From Agathobaculum massiliense (GTDB taxonomy: Bacteria; Bacillota; Clostridia; Oscillospirales; Butyricicoccaceae): 64,000 nucleotides of DNA. Shown piece after piece: positions 28,153-37,254 of this stretch. A program made the position numbers and the translations under genes. The DNA is taken from contig NZ_OMPN01000001.1 in NCBI RefSeq assembly GCF_900291975.1, forward strand, positions 2,742,501 to 2,806,500, written 5' to 3'. The notes under the pieces are model-generated. The model saw only the letters and a program-made list of their open reading frames with translations. It made no database searches and was not told where the DNA came from. How positions within the stretch are numbered: the first letter of the stretch is position 1; each line of letters begins with the position of its first letter.

Positions 28153-28996
28153 TATCCTCAAATATTTTATGAAGCCTCATGCGGAGGACTATCAGCTTCC
28201 AGATACCGAACAGATGGCAGATACGCTGGAGGAAATGGTCCGGCTGAAGGAAAGCGTCCCCTATGAGGGGGAGCCCCCGTCGCAGTCCGCCGAGCAGGAC
28301 GAGGCGACGCAGCGCAGCGACATGGAACCGGAGGAAGTGCAGGAAAGCGTGCCACCGGTGCGCTCCCTGTCCTTTGCCCGTGCGGAAGCAGATGCATTGC
28401 TGCGGGACGCGCATACGCAGGCCGATGAGATTATCGCGGCGGCAAAGCAGGCAGCCGAGACTGAGGTGGCAAAGATACATCAGCAGGCGGCCGAAAAAGG
28501 ATACAGCCAAGGCTATGCGGATGGTGCGGAAAAGGGACGGAAAGAGGCCGCCGCAGCAACAGAGGCCGCAGCGCAGCAGTCTGTCCAGGAAATGCAGCGC
28601 TTTTTGCAGCAGGCGGCTCAGATTCGGGATGATTCTATCGACCGGCTGCAGGAGGAGCTGTTGCAGGTTGCGATTACGGTCGCGGAAAAAGTAATCCATG
28701 TCAGTCTGCAAAGCAGCGAGGAAATTATCCGGAGGATGATTGTAGCGGCGACTGATAAGCTGAAACGGCGCGAGTGGGTGCAGATCTATGTGGCGGACTG
28801 TGATGTAAAAGGAGCCGCGCAGGCGGATCCGGCGCTGGCGTCTGCGCTGTCCGGTCTTTCAGGACATGTGAAGATCGTGCCGATGCACGATGCGGAGCCA
28901 GGGACCTGTATTGTCGAAATGCCGGATGAAATCATCGATGCGAGCGCATCAACACAACTGGATAATATCCGCGCAATCGTGCGGGAGAACGCATAG
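28136..28996 (+). CDS. fliH: Flagellar export regulator FliH
   Basis: This 286-residue negative regulator of the export ATPase is acidic at the N-terminus. It then has a long coiled coil with the GYSQGYADGAEKGRKEA glycine-rich repeat region near residues 125-140, typical of FliH, and a globular FliI-binding C-terminus (LQVAITVAEKVIH onward). The ATG at 28136 is preferred (GGGTGG five nt upstream). A GTG at 28127 is an alternative. Confidence 0.92.
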   Translation: MRSLPNILKYFMKPHAEDYQLPDTEQMADTLEEMVRLKESVPYEGEPPSQSAEQDEATQRSDMEPEEVQESVPPVRSLSFARAEADALLRDAHTQADEIIAAAKQAAETEVAKIHQQAAEKGYSQGYADGAEKGRKEAAAATEAAAQQSVQEMQRFLQQAAQIRDDSIDRLQEELLQVAITVAEKVIHVSLQSSEEIIRRMIVAATDKLKRREWVQIYVADCDVKGAAQADPALASALSGLSGHVKIVPMHDAEPGTCIVEMPDEIIDASASTQLDNIRAIVRENA

Positions 28997-29027
28997 CCGG
29001 TATCGGCGGGAATAAGGAAGAAAAGCA

Positions 29028-30329
29028 ATGCTTGAACGGGTCATCCAACAGATCAGAGACAGCGATACGCTGAGCCGTACTGGGAAAATAGAAAATATTA
29101 TTGGCATGTCCATTGAGGCTTCCGGTGGGCGGGGGGCGATGGGAGACATATGCCGTATCTATTCTGCGGAGTCCAACAGCCAGGTGCTGGCTGAGGTGGT
29201 AGGCTTTAAAAACGAGCATATGCTGCTGATGCCTTACCAGAATATGAGTGGACTCGCCCCCGGAAGCTTTGTGCGCAATACAGGGCGGCGGCTTCGTCTG
29301 CGGGTGGGGGATTTCCTGCGCGGACGTATCATTAATGCCATGGGGCAGCCGATAGACGGAGGGACGGCTTTCCCAGAGGGGGAAAGCTACTATGTTGACA
29401 GTCCCTATATTAACCCGTTGACAAGACCGCCGATCCGCGAGCGGATCGAGTTTGGTATCCGTGCGATCGATGCGACGCTGACGATTGGGAAGGGACAGCG
29501 CATCGGTATTTTTGCAGGCTCCGGTGTGGGAAAATCAACGCTGATGGGTATGATTGCAAAAAATGTGAAAGCGGATATTAACGTGATTGCTCTGGTGGGC
29601 GAGCGCGGGCGAGAGGTGCTGGAATTTGTTCAGAAAGATCTGGGGGAAGAGGGGATGCGGCGCTCGATCCTTGTTGTTGCAACCTCGGACCAGCCGGCGA
29701 TGCTCCGCATGAAATGCCCTTCTGTGGCAACTGCAATCGCGGAATATTTCCGTGACAAAGGGCTGGATGTCCTCCTGATGATGGATTCCCTGACGCGCTT
29801 TGCAATGGCGCAGCGCGAAATCGGACTGGCCGTGGGAGAACCACCGGTAGCGCGTGGTTACACGCCGTCCATTTATGCGGAGTTACCCAAGCTGTTGGAG
29901 CGGAGCGGAAATTTTGAAAAAGGTTCGATCACCGGTGTGTATACGGTGCTTGTGGAAGGCGACGATACGAACGAGCCGATCGCAGATACAGTGCGCGGTA
30001 TTTTGGATGGGCATATCGTCCTCTCGCGCAAGCTGGCAAACGCGAACCATTATCCGGCAATCGACGTATCGGCCAGTATTTCCCGCTTGATGGTTGAAAT
30101 CGCACCGCAGGAGCATATCAGACTGGCGAGTGAACTGAGAAATATATTGAGCATTTATGAAAAAAATGAGGATTTGCTTGCAATTGGTGCTTACAAAGCA
30201 GGAACGAATCCCAAGCTTGACAATGCCATCGCTAAAATAAGCAAGATAAACGCATTCCTGATGCAGGGGATCAACGAATCCTTTACCTATGAGCAAAGCC
30301 TGCAGCAAATGCGGAAAATTCTCCAGTAA
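29028..30329 (+). CDS. fliI: Flagellum-specific export ATPase FliI
   Basis: The 433-residue F1-beta-like ATPase of the flagellar type III secretion system has Walker A GSGVGKST at residues 164-171 and Walker B region LDVLLMMDSLTRFA. The segment PPVARGYTPSIYAELPKLLER is a family signature. AAGGAAGA precedes the ATG. fliJ follows after 25 nt. Confidence 0.98.
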   Translation: MLERVIQQIRDSDTLSRTGKIENIIGMSIEASGGRGAMGDICRIYSAESNSQVLAEVVGFKNEHMLLMPYQNMSGLAPGSFVRNTGRRLRLRVGDFLRGRIINAMGQPIDGGTAFPEGESYYVDSPYINPLTRPPIRERIEFGIRAIDATLTIGKGQRIGIFAGSGVGKSTLMGMIAKNVKADINVIALVGERGREVLEFVQKDLGEEGMRRSILVVATSDQPAMLRMKCPSVATAIAEYFRDKGLDVLLMMDSLTRFAMAQREIGLAVGEPPVARGYTPSIYAELPKLLERSGNFEKGSITGVYTVLVEGDDTNEPIADTVRGILDGHIVLSRKLANANHYPAIDVSASISRLMVEIAPQEHIRLASELRNILSIYEKNEDLLAIGAYKAGTNPKLDNAIAKISKINAFLMQGINESFTYEQSLQQMRKILQ

Positions 30330-30354
30330 AGCGATAAAAAGACGGGGAGCTGCG

Positions 30355-30807
30355 ATGAAAAAGTTTCATTTTTCAATGGAAATGGTGCTGCGTTATCAGG
30401 AGCAGCGGCTGGATGCGCTGCGTGCCGAGCATGCGGCTGCTATCGCAAGGACCAGAGAGCAGGAGACGGTTGTGGACCGCCTTACCCAAAGCTTCCGTTC
30501 TGTAAACGAGGAATATCGTGTCCGCAAGGCGCATGGAATGACTGTTGCGGATGCGATGGGCTATGACCTTATGCTACGGACACAGGAAAAGGAAATACAG
30601 GCTGCGGCAAAGGCTCTGGAAGAACTGCGCAGGGTAGAAGATCAGAAGCGGGAAGCGGTGATTGCAGCCAAAAGAGATAAGGCGACGATTGAAAAGCTGA
30701 AAGAAAAAAAGCTGGACGCCTATCATAAGCAGGAGCAGAAAAACGAGGAGCAGATGATTGATGAATTTGTGTCGGCCGCACGCGTTGTTTCCAGAATGGC
30801 GCATTGA
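30355..30807 (+). CDS. fliJ: Flagellar export chaperone FliJ
   Basis: The 150-residue protein is almost wholly alpha-helical coiled coil and highly charged, with the N-terminal FHFSMEMVLRYQEQ that opens FliJ proteins. FliJ acts as the central stalk inside the FliI ring and moves chaperones. ATG at 30355 has GGGGAGC upstream. An earlier in-frame ATG would fall inside fliI. Confidence 0.9.
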   Translation: MKKFHFSMEMVLRYQEQRLDALRAEHAAAIARTREQETVVDRLTQSFRSVNEEYRVRKAHGMTVADAMGYDLMLRTQEKEIQAAAKALEELRRVEDQKREAVIAAKRDKATIEKLKEKKLDAYHKQEQKNEEQMIDEFVSAARVVSRMAH

Positions 30808-30837
30808 CAGCGGTGCGGTGAAAGGAGGTGAGGAAGA

Positions 30838-31953
30838 ATGAATACGGAACAGATCGCGTTGCTCAAATCACTGTTGCAGTATTCTGCAAAGGGCAACGTA
30901 AGCACGGACGATCCGCCTAAAAACGATTTTCAGGATCTGCTTGCACGGAAAAAGAACGACGCCGCAGCCCCGCAGGAAATTGATGGGGAGATAGAGGTGC
31001 CGCAGGGCAGCGGAGAGCCACCAGAAAAATTGCAGGAGGCGAATGGGACCGAAGAAGCCGCGGCGGCGCAGCAGTTGATGGCGGCGCTGGCGGTGCAGCA
31101 GTTTATTGTGCCAGCGGCAATTGAAGAGCAGCCGGCTGGCGGCGGTGTTCCTGTGGTAGCAAACCTGCCGCAGCCAACAGTCGATCCAATGGTGACGGCA
31201 AAGGGGACGGGTGTGCAACAAGCGGCATCGGAAGTGCAGAACATGCTGCAGCAGCCGGTAGAGGAAATCGCATCAGAGATACCCAGACAGGTACGGCAGC
31301 CAGAAGAAAGAGGGCAGACCGTCCAAACAGGTCAGTCGGTCATAAAGCAGAGCGAGCCTACGGTGTATCTTTCGACGGCTGTAAAGACAGATGGAGAAAA
31401 TACGCCCGGGCAGAGTACTACTGAAGACGCACAAAAGCCGGTACAGGTTACCGTCGCACAGGCGGAACAGCCTGTGTTCCAGAATGTGGAAAATGTGCCG
31501 GTGAAGGTAGCGGACGCTGCACAAGCCGTGGATACGGCGTCGGCTGATATGGATGCCCGTATAGCGGATACCGTGCGTGCGGAACTGAAAAACACAGGCG
31601 ATAAGGTGGAAATACAGCTCAAACCAGAGCACCTTGGAAAGATTACGATTGAGTTGACGCAGACCGCAGGAGGCATTGGTTTGTTGATCCATGCGGACAA
31701 TGCAAAGACTGCATCCCTGCTTGCACAGCATGCGGGCAACCTGGGAGCACTGTTGGAGGACCGAACTGGACAGCATGTTCAGATACAGGTGCCACAGCAG
31801 GAGTACCAGCAGCCGCAGTATGATGGGCATAACCGGCAGCAGCAGGAACGGCACCAGAACCATCGGGCGCAGGAGCCGGCAATCAGCCAGGAAGAGCAGG
31901 ACAGCTTTTTAGGCCAGCTCCGTCTGGGACTGTACCAGATGGAAACCGTATGA
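30838..31953 (+). CDS. fliK: Flagellar hook-length control protein FliK
   Basis: The 371-residue protein has a long low-complexity N-terminal and central region rich in Gln, Pro, Ala and Glu, the molecular-ruler part. It then has the conserved C-terminal switch domain (VEIQLKPEHLGKITIELTQT near residue 258 and IHADNAKTASLLAQ), which stops hook export by acting on FlhB. The end is a Gln/His-rich tail. AAAGGAGGTGAGG lies before the ATG. Confidence 0.92.
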   Translation: MNTEQIALLKSLLQYSAKGNVSTDDPPKNDFQDLLARKKNDAAAPQEIDGEIEVPQGSGEPPEKLQEANGTEEAAAAQQLMAALAVQQFIVPAAIEEQPAGGGVPVVANLPQPTVDPMVTAKGTGVQQAASEVQNMLQQPVEEIASEIPRQVRQPEERGQTVQTGQSVIKQSEPTVYLSTAVKTDGENTPGQSTTEDAQKPVQVTVAQAEQPVFQNVENVPVKVADAAQAVDTASADMDARIADTVRAELKNTGDKVEIQLKPEHLGKITIELTQTAGGIGLLIHADNAKTASLLAQHAGNLGALLEDRTGQHVQIQVPQQEYQQPQYDGHNRQQQERHQNHRAQEPAISQEEQDSFLGQLRLGLYQMETV

Positions 31954-31973
31954 CAAAAAGGAAGTGATACAGA

Positions 31974-32552
31974 ATGAGCGATTTATTTGCCCCCACCGTG
32001 GCGCGGGCCTATGTGCCGGATACGCAGAGCTCCGGCTCAAAAAAGACGAAAGCAGCAAGCGATAATTCCGGTTATCTGGATAACGGAAGTTCAGATAATC
32101 TCGCCCTGACAATGGAAGACTTTCTGCAGCTGATGATCGTACAGTTTCAGAATCAGGATATTGAAAACCCTGCTTCAACAAGCGATATGATGAACCAGCT
32201 GATGCAGATGTCCACAATTCAGGCAATGGCCACTGTTACGGATGCGGCCACAATGTCCTATTCAGCCTCGCTGGTTGGAAAGACTGTGACTGTGGGCGAA
32301 TATGTGAATGGCAAGCTGAACGAGGTCGTTGGAACCGTGACGGGAAGCGCACGCGAAAACGGCGAGCAGGTGATTTTCGTGGATGGCAAGAAGTATAAGC
32401 TGAACTCGATCATGGCAGTCGGGGAACTGCCGCCGGTAGATGAAGAGCCACCGGTGGAGGAAAAACCGGGCGACGGAACCGAGGAAAAACCGCCGGTGGA
32501 AGAAAAGCCTGAGACCGATCCGGACAGTGGTGCGGATGAAAAACGCCTATGA
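31974..32552 (+). CDS. flgD: Flagellar hook-cap protein FlgD, with an added acidic proline-rich tail
   Basis: The 192-residue hook-assembly scaffold has the N-terminal FlgD hook-cap signature (LTMEDFLQLMIVQFQNQD, then NPASTSDMMNQLMQMS). A short beta region follows. From about residue 148 the protein continues with a repeated Pro/Glu tail, PPVDEEPPVEEKP...KPPVEEKPET, not part of the usual FlgD. The next gene's ATG overlaps its stop by 4 nt. Confidence 0.93.
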   Translation: MSDLFAPTVARAYVPDTQSSGSKKTKAASDNSGYLDNGSSDNLALTMEDFLQLMIVQFQNQDIENPASTSDMMNQLMQMSTIQAMATVTDAATMSYSASLVGKTVTVGEYVNGKLNEVVGTVTGSARENGEQVIFVDGKKYKLNSIMAVGELPPVDEEPPVEEKPGDGTEEKPPVEEKPETDPDSGADEKRL

Positions 32553-32932
32553 TTGAACGTCTGAATGGTACGTTCCCAGCAGCGGGAACGGAGCGGCGTC
32601 AGACAGCACCAGAGACCGGTACGTTCGGTGACCTGCTGCGGCATCGCCTGGAAAGCATTGGCGTCGAAGCACAGGAGGGCGGTGTGGCGCTGTCCAAGCA
32701 TGCACAGCAGCGTGCAGAGGAGCGCGGCATTGAAATAACGGGTGACCTGATGGCGCGGCTGAACGATTCGGTTGGACGCGCACAGGCGAAGGGCGCAAAA
32801 AATATCCTGGTGTTTGATGCGACACGGGCGTTTATCGTGAATGTACCGCAAAGCCGTGTGATCACAGCGATCTCACAGGAAGAAATGAAAGACAATGTAT
32901 TTACCAATATTGACGGCGCTGTTCTTTTGTAA
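32549..32932 (+). CDS. Flagellar operon protein (TIGR02530 type)
   Basis: The 127-residue protein matches the small family found between flgD and flgE in Bacillota flagellar operons. Hallmarks are LSKHAQQRAEERGIEI and NILVFDATRAFIVNV, plus ISQEEMKDNVFTNIDGAVLL at the end. Its exact role is not established. It probably assists hook assembly. It starts at the ATGA overlap with flgD and is followed by a 100 nt gap with a hairpin before flgE. Confidence 0.88.
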   Translation: MIERLNGTFPAAGTERRQTAPETGTFGDLLRHRLESIGVEAQEGGVALSKHAQQRAEERGIEITGDLMARLNDSVGRAQAKGAKNILVFDATRAFIVNVPQSRVITAISQEEMKDNVFTNIDGAVLL

Positions 32933-32969
32933 AGGATAAAGAAAGCAGGACCCCACAGGGGGAGGCTTT

Positions 32970-32995
32970 GGAAGCTCGTCCGTTTGACGGCTTCC
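32970..32995 (+). other. Hairpin just upstream of flgE
   Basis: GGAAGC-T-CGTC-CGTTT-GACG-GCTTCC pairs as a strong stem with one bulge. No T-run follows, so it is not a terminator. It could protect or expose the flgE message. Confidence 0.55.
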
Positions 32996-33032
32996 GGCAG
33001 CGCGATGCTTGGAAGGAGCAATATCGTATCTT

Positions 33033-34190
33033 ATGACAGGTTCTATGTATGCTGCGATTGCGGGCCTGCAGACCCACATGCAGAAGATGAATGTAATCGG
33101 AAACAACATTGCCAACGCCAATACATATGGCTTTAAGCCGGGCGTGACCTCTTTTACGGAATCCATGTACACTTCGAGCAAGGCAAGTACAGCGGGCGGC
33201 GCGCAGTACGGCGGCACCAACGCCGCGCAGATTGGCTATGGCTCCAAAATTGGCTCGATCGATCTGAACTTTGCACAGGGTACCTATGCGGCGACCGGTA
33301 CAAACTCCCACCTGTATCTGGATGGCAACGGATTCTTTCTGGTAGGGCCAAAGCCGTCGAATATACAGGGAATCAATGACGACGGTACTACGGAAGAGAT
33401 CACAGGCTATTACGAACCCGATCCCGATAACCTGACCCTGACCCGCGTGGGCAATTTCTGGCTGGACGGCGACGGGTATCTGGTGACTCCGGATGGCAAC
33501 TGTGTATACGGCTTCATGCCGCAGGGTACAGATCAGATTACCGAAGGGGCGGGCAGCAATATCATGACGGATGCAGAGGGCAATGTCGTGTGGAACACCT
33601 GCCTGCAGCCGATCCGCCTGCCGCTCGCAGCACCCAAAGGAGACGGTACGGGTATTAAGGAGAACGGCGCGATGTATCCGGTCCTGGATGACCAGGGAGC
33701 AACAAACCAACTGGAATATCCCCAGAATGGTGGTGAGGATGTCAATATTAATAAGACGGTACCAGCGAGTGCGGTTAACCTGAGTGTTGGTCAAAACGGC
33801 GTAATCACTGCCGTTATTGACGGCGGCGATCCGATTACAGTCGGCGTCATCGCGGTAGGGAGTGTTATCAACCCGAACGGCCTGACCAAGCTCAGCAACG
33901 GCTATTACCAGGGTGGTAATAACGCGGGTGATATGACGGTCGGCACTTGCACCGGTGTTTTAGGCGATGCCTATCTGAACAATATGCCTGCCGATACGGC
34001 GACGTCGGATCTGGCGATCGGCAAGGGCGGCACGACCAAGATTATTGCAGGCGGCCTGGAATCGTCCAAGACCGACATTGCAGTTGAATTTGCCGACCTG
34101 ATCACTGCACAGCGCGGTTTTCAGGCGAACACAAAAATCATTACTGTGACCGATGAAATGCTTTCCGATCTGGTAAGCATGAAGCGGTAA
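33033..34190 (+). CDS. flgE: Flagellar hook protein FlgE
   Basis: The 385-residue hook subunit has the axial-protein N-terminus (MTGSMYAAIAGLQTHMQKMN, NNIANANTYGFKPG) and the matching C-terminal coiled region (SSKTDIAVEFADLITAQRGF, TVTDEMLSDLVSM). The central part carries hook beta-domains. The ribosome site GGAAGGA is unusually far (15 nt) from the ATG, which may matter for output. Confidence 0.95.
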   Translation: MTGSMYAAIAGLQTHMQKMNVIGNNIANANTYGFKPGVTSFTESMYTSSKASTAGGAQYGGTNAAQIGYGSKIGSIDLNFAQGTYAATGTNSHLYLDGNGFFLVGPKPSNIQGINDDGTTEEITGYYEPDPDNLTLTRVGNFWLDGDGYLVTPDGNCVYGFMPQGTDQITEGAGSNIMTDAEGNVVWNTCLQPIRLPLAAPKGDGTGIKENGAMYPVLDDQGATNQLEYPQNGGEDVNINKTVPASAVNLSVGQNGVITAVIDGGDPITVGVIAVGSVINPNGLTKLSNGYYQGGNNAGDMTVGTCTGVLGDAYLNNMPADTATSDLAIGKGGTTKIIAGGLESSKTDIAVEFADLITAQRGFQANTKIITVTDEMLSDLVSMKR

Positions 34191-34213
34191 GGCAGGACGA
34201 TAAGCAAAGGCTG

Positions 34214-34251
34214 GCAGGGCGGGCGCGTAAATTGCGCGCCCCGCACCCTGC
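34214..34251 (+). other. Hairpin downstream of flgE
   Basis: GCAGGG-CGG-GCGCG and CGCGC-CCCG-CCCTGC form a long GC-rich stem 23 nt after the flgE stop, again without a T-run. Confidence 0.6.
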
Positions 34252-34275
34252 ATTGTATGGGAAAGGGGTAGTACA

Positions 34276-34506
34276 ATGATCCGCTTGACAAAGCTGAACA
34301 GGGAACCATTCCTGTTGAACCATATGCAGATTGAAACCATTGAACTTATTCCGGAAACCAAAATCATTATGATGAACCATGACTATTACATCGTGCGGGA
34401 AACACCGGAGCGTGTCGTTGCCCTGATTGAGGAGTATACGGCCAAGGTGCGGGATATTTATCGGGAAATCACGATCTCTGATAAGCAAAACAGGGACTGG
34501 AAATAG
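34276..34506 (+). CDS. flbD: Flagellar protein FlbD
   Basis: The 76-residue small protein of the FlbD/SwrD family begins MIRLTKLNREPFLLNHMQIE and contains IIMMNHDYYIVRETPERVV. In Bacillus subtilis the homologue SwrD boosts stator function and motor power. AAAGGGG precedes the ATG. motA follows. Confidence 0.9.
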   Translation: MIRLTKLNREPFLLNHMQIETIELIPETKIIMMNHDYYIVRETPERVVALIEEYTAKVRDIYREITISDKQNRDWK

Positions 34507-34563
34507 ATTGAAAGAAATATAGAAAAAATATAGAAAAACCCGGACAGGGGGATTGGCAGCAAA

Positions 34564-35403
34564 ATGAATCTGACATTTATCATAGGCATTGTGTTTGGCT
34601 TCTTCATGATCATCTATGGCATTATCATGGGCGACACCCTGACTATGATCGATATAAATCAGCTGGAACAATTTGTAGATATTCCCAGTATTTTAATTGT
34701 AGTTGGCGGCACGCTGGCAACGGTTATCGCGGGCAATCCCATGAAGACTCTGGTAAAGTTCCCCAAGCATTTGAGCATCATACTGAACCAGAAAAAGTTC
34801 AATCCGGCAGGCATTATTGATGAAGTGGTTGAATTTGCTCAGATCGCACGAAAAAATGGATTGCTGGCATTGGAAGAGCCGGCGAGTCAGCTGGAAGACC
34901 CGTTCTTTAAGAAAAGCATCATGCTGATTGTGGACGGTAACGACTCGGAAAAAGTGCGTGAGATGCTGACAAGTGACATCGACCAACTGAGTGCGCGGCA
35001 TGACGACGTTGCTTCCATGTATGAAAAAGGATCCGCTGCGGCGCCGGCATTCGGTATGATCGGCACCCTGATTGGTCTGGTCAAGATGCTGGCTGGTATG
35101 GGGGAATCAAGCACGGGAGCAAGCGATATTGGACCGGCTATGGCCACGGCGTTGATTACTACGTTTTACGGCTGTATTTTGGCGCATCTGGTGTTCAACC
35201 CGATCGCGAACAACCTTCGTACACGAGATGAAGAGGAATGCCTGTGCCGCCAGCTGGTCGTAGAAGGCGTTATGGCGATCCAGTCTGGCGAAAACCCGAA
35301 ATTTATCAGGGAAAAGCTGGAAGGTTACCTGGAGCAGCAAGCGACTGGCGGAGAAGCTGGGGAATCAGGGAAAAAGAAGAAGGGCTCCAGAAAAGAAAAA
35401 TAA
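34564..35403 (+). CDS. motA: Flagellar motor stator protein MotA
   Basis: The 279-residue protein has four membrane helices (about residues 5-24, 38-56, 155-178 and 188-210) and a large cytoplasmic loop with the rotor-contact region. The segment APAFGMIGTLIGLVKMLAGM is diagnostic of MotA/PomA. The C-terminal tail is basic. Forms the ion channel with MotB encoded next. Confidence 0.96.
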   Translation: MNLTFIIGIVFGFFMIIYGIIMGDTLTMIDINQLEQFVDIPSILIVVGGTLATVIAGNPMKTLVKFPKHLSIILNQKKFNPAGIIDEVVEFAQIARKNGLLALEEPASQLEDPFFKKSIMLIVDGNDSEKVREMLTSDIDQLSARHDDVASMYEKGSAAAPAFGMIGTLIGLVKMLAGMGESSTGASDIGPAMATALITTFYGCILAHLVFNPIANNLRTRDEEECLCRQLVVEGVMAIQSGENPKFIREKLEGYLEQQATGGEAGESGKKKKGSRKEK

Positions 35404-35437
35404 TGATCTGCCTGCGGTATAGGAGGGGCGATACGGC

Positions 35438-36187
35438 ATGAAACGAAAAAAGGGCGGTGGCGGTGGCGCAAACTGGATGGATACCTATGGCGATATGGTA
35501 ACCCTGCTGCTTTGCTTTTTCATTATGCTGTACAGCATGTCGACAATTAATGAAGAGAAATGGCAGCAGTTTGTGCAGAGCTTCCAGCGGCAGCCTTCTT
35601 CGGAGGCTGTGGGAATGGGAGGACAGGATAAGGTAGAAACGACTGAACAGGATGTGCAGGAGGCTCTCACACAGATTGCGGCGGCACTGAATGAATACAG
35701 CGCAGAGAATAACCTGCAGCAGCAGATGACCGTCACCCAGGGGGCAGATTATGTGTTCATTACCTTCCAGAATGCGGTTTTCTTTGCGGGCGACAGTTGG
35801 GAGCTGCTTGACAGCGGAAAAAGGATGCTGGACGAGGTTGCCAAGGCAATACAACCGCAGAGCAAACTGATTGACGAACTGCGTGTGATGGGACATACCT
35901 CACAGGGTTCCCCTGATAAGGCAAACGACCCGACGGTGGACCGTTTCCTGGCCTCGAACCGTGCGGCGACAGTAACCGTATATCTGCAAAACAAAAACGT
36001 AGTTGATGCGGATAAGCTGGTGAGTGTGGGCTATGGGCAGTGGCGGCCGATCGATGGCTTTGACACCGAGGAAGAGCGGGCGCACAACCGGCGTGTGGAA
36101 CTGATGGTCACGGGACTGGATCCCGGCAGCGCCGAAAACAGTGTGGAGAAATATTTCACCATGCGCGAGGGCGCGTTGGAGGAGTAA
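35438..36187 (+). CDS. motB: Flagellar motor stator protein MotB
   Basis: The 249-residue protein has one N-terminal membrane helix with the ion-carrying Asp19 in DTYGDMVTLLLCFFIMLY, a periplasm-facing linker, and a C-terminal OmpA-like peptidoglycan-binding domain (LRVMGHTSQG near residue 150, NRRVELMV near 222). The pore residue pattern does not by itself settle proton versus sodium drive. Confidence 0.95.
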   Translation: MKRKKGGGGGANWMDTYGDMVTLLLCFFIMLYSMSTINEEKWQQFVQSFQRQPSSEAVGMGGQDKVETTEQDVQEALTQIAAALNEYSAENNLQQQMTVTQGADYVFITFQNAVFFAGDSWELLDSGKRMLDEVAKAIQPQSKLIDELRVMGHTSQGSPDKANDPTVDRFLASNRAATVTVYLQNKNVVDADKLVSVGYGQWRPIDGFDTEEERAHNRRVELMVTGLDPGSAENSVEKYFTMREGALEE

Positions 36188-36220
36188 TAACAGTACGCAG
36201 GTAAAAGGATTTGTTATAAC

Positions 36221-37252
36221 ATGTCTGAAGTTTTATCACAAAGCCAAATAGATATGCTCCTCAACGCGGCGAGAAACGGCAATATTGACGCGGGAGTGGG
36301 GAATACCGCACAGTCTGAAGAAAAGCGGTATCCGAAATATGACTTCTACAGCCCTAAGAAGTTTACACGCGACAGGCTCAAGATGGTGAGTAGTGTTTTT
36401 GAAAGCTATGTCAGGGTGTTGTCCTCCCGATTGAACGCAATGCTGCATCTGGCATGCGACCTTGAGGTCGAGTCCGTTGAGGAACAGCGGTACTACGAGT
36501 TTTCCAATGCCTTGAGCGAACGGGATGTGCTGGTGCTGGTGCAGGATACGCTGGAGGATACGGGGGAAAAGGAGCCGATCCTGCTCCATATCACGACAGG
36601 CATCATGGTGAGTATGATTGACCGCCTGCTGGGGGGAAGCGGCGACGTAGAGGGCGAGATCGGATCGGATTATGAGTATACGGATATAGAGCTGAGGCTG
36701 TACACAGACCTTATGCGGAGCATGGTGGACTGTTTGGACAGCGCTTGGAAAAATTATATTGATATCGGATTCCGGTTTAACCGCGTCGAGGTCAATCCGA
36801 CGCTGGTTCAGTTGATCGGGCTGGATGAGGCCGTTGTTATCATTGGTATAACAGTAAAGACGGCTGTCAGCAGCGGACGCTTCAGTATATGCCTGCCAGG
36901 CACCATGCTGAGCGACGTGTTCAGCCAAATGAATCGGGAAACCAGCAGCATGCGCCAGCCCAATAAGCATGACAGCGATGAAATTATGGATTACCTGCGC
37001 GCCTCGGAGCTTCCCATTATTGCGGAACTGCAGCACACAACGCTGAGATTGTCAGATATTTACCATCTGCATGTTGGCGATGTGATAGATTTGGGACAGC
37101 CGAAGGATTCAAAGGTATTCCTGAATATAGGGGATAAGCGTTGGTTCGACGGCACCATGGGAGTGTTTCAGAAAAATAAAGCGGTTCGGATCGATAAGAC
37201 CTATGTGCTGTCTGAAATGGGGCGCTTAGAAGATGAAGGAGAGAGGCAGTAA
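36221..37252 (+). CDS. fliM: Flagellar motor switch protein FliM
   Basis: The 343-residue protein has the CheY-P-binding peptide LSQSQIDMLL at residues 5-14, a CheC-like middle domain (residues about 40-235) and a C-terminal SpoA domain (LRLSDIYHLHVGDVIDLG). It links FliG to the lower C-ring. Its stop is 2 nt before the start of fliY. Confidence 0.97.
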   Translation: MSEVLSQSQIDMLLNAARNGNIDAGVGNTAQSEEKRYPKYDFYSPKKFTRDRLKMVSSVFESYVRVLSSRLNAMLHLACDLEVESVEEQRYYEFSNALSERDVLVLVQDTLEDTGEKEPILLHITTGIMVSMIDRLLGGSGDVEGEIGSDYEYTDIELRLYTDLMRSMVDCLDSAWKNYIDIGFRFNRVEVNPTLVQLIGLDEAVVIIGITVKTAVSSGRFSICLPGTMLSDVFSQMNRETSSMRQPNKHDSDEIMDYLRASELPIIAELQHTTLRLSDIYHLHVGDVIDLGQPKDSKVFLNIGDKRWFDGTMGVFQKNKAVRIDKTYVLSEMGRLEDEGERQ

Positions 37253-37254
37253 GA

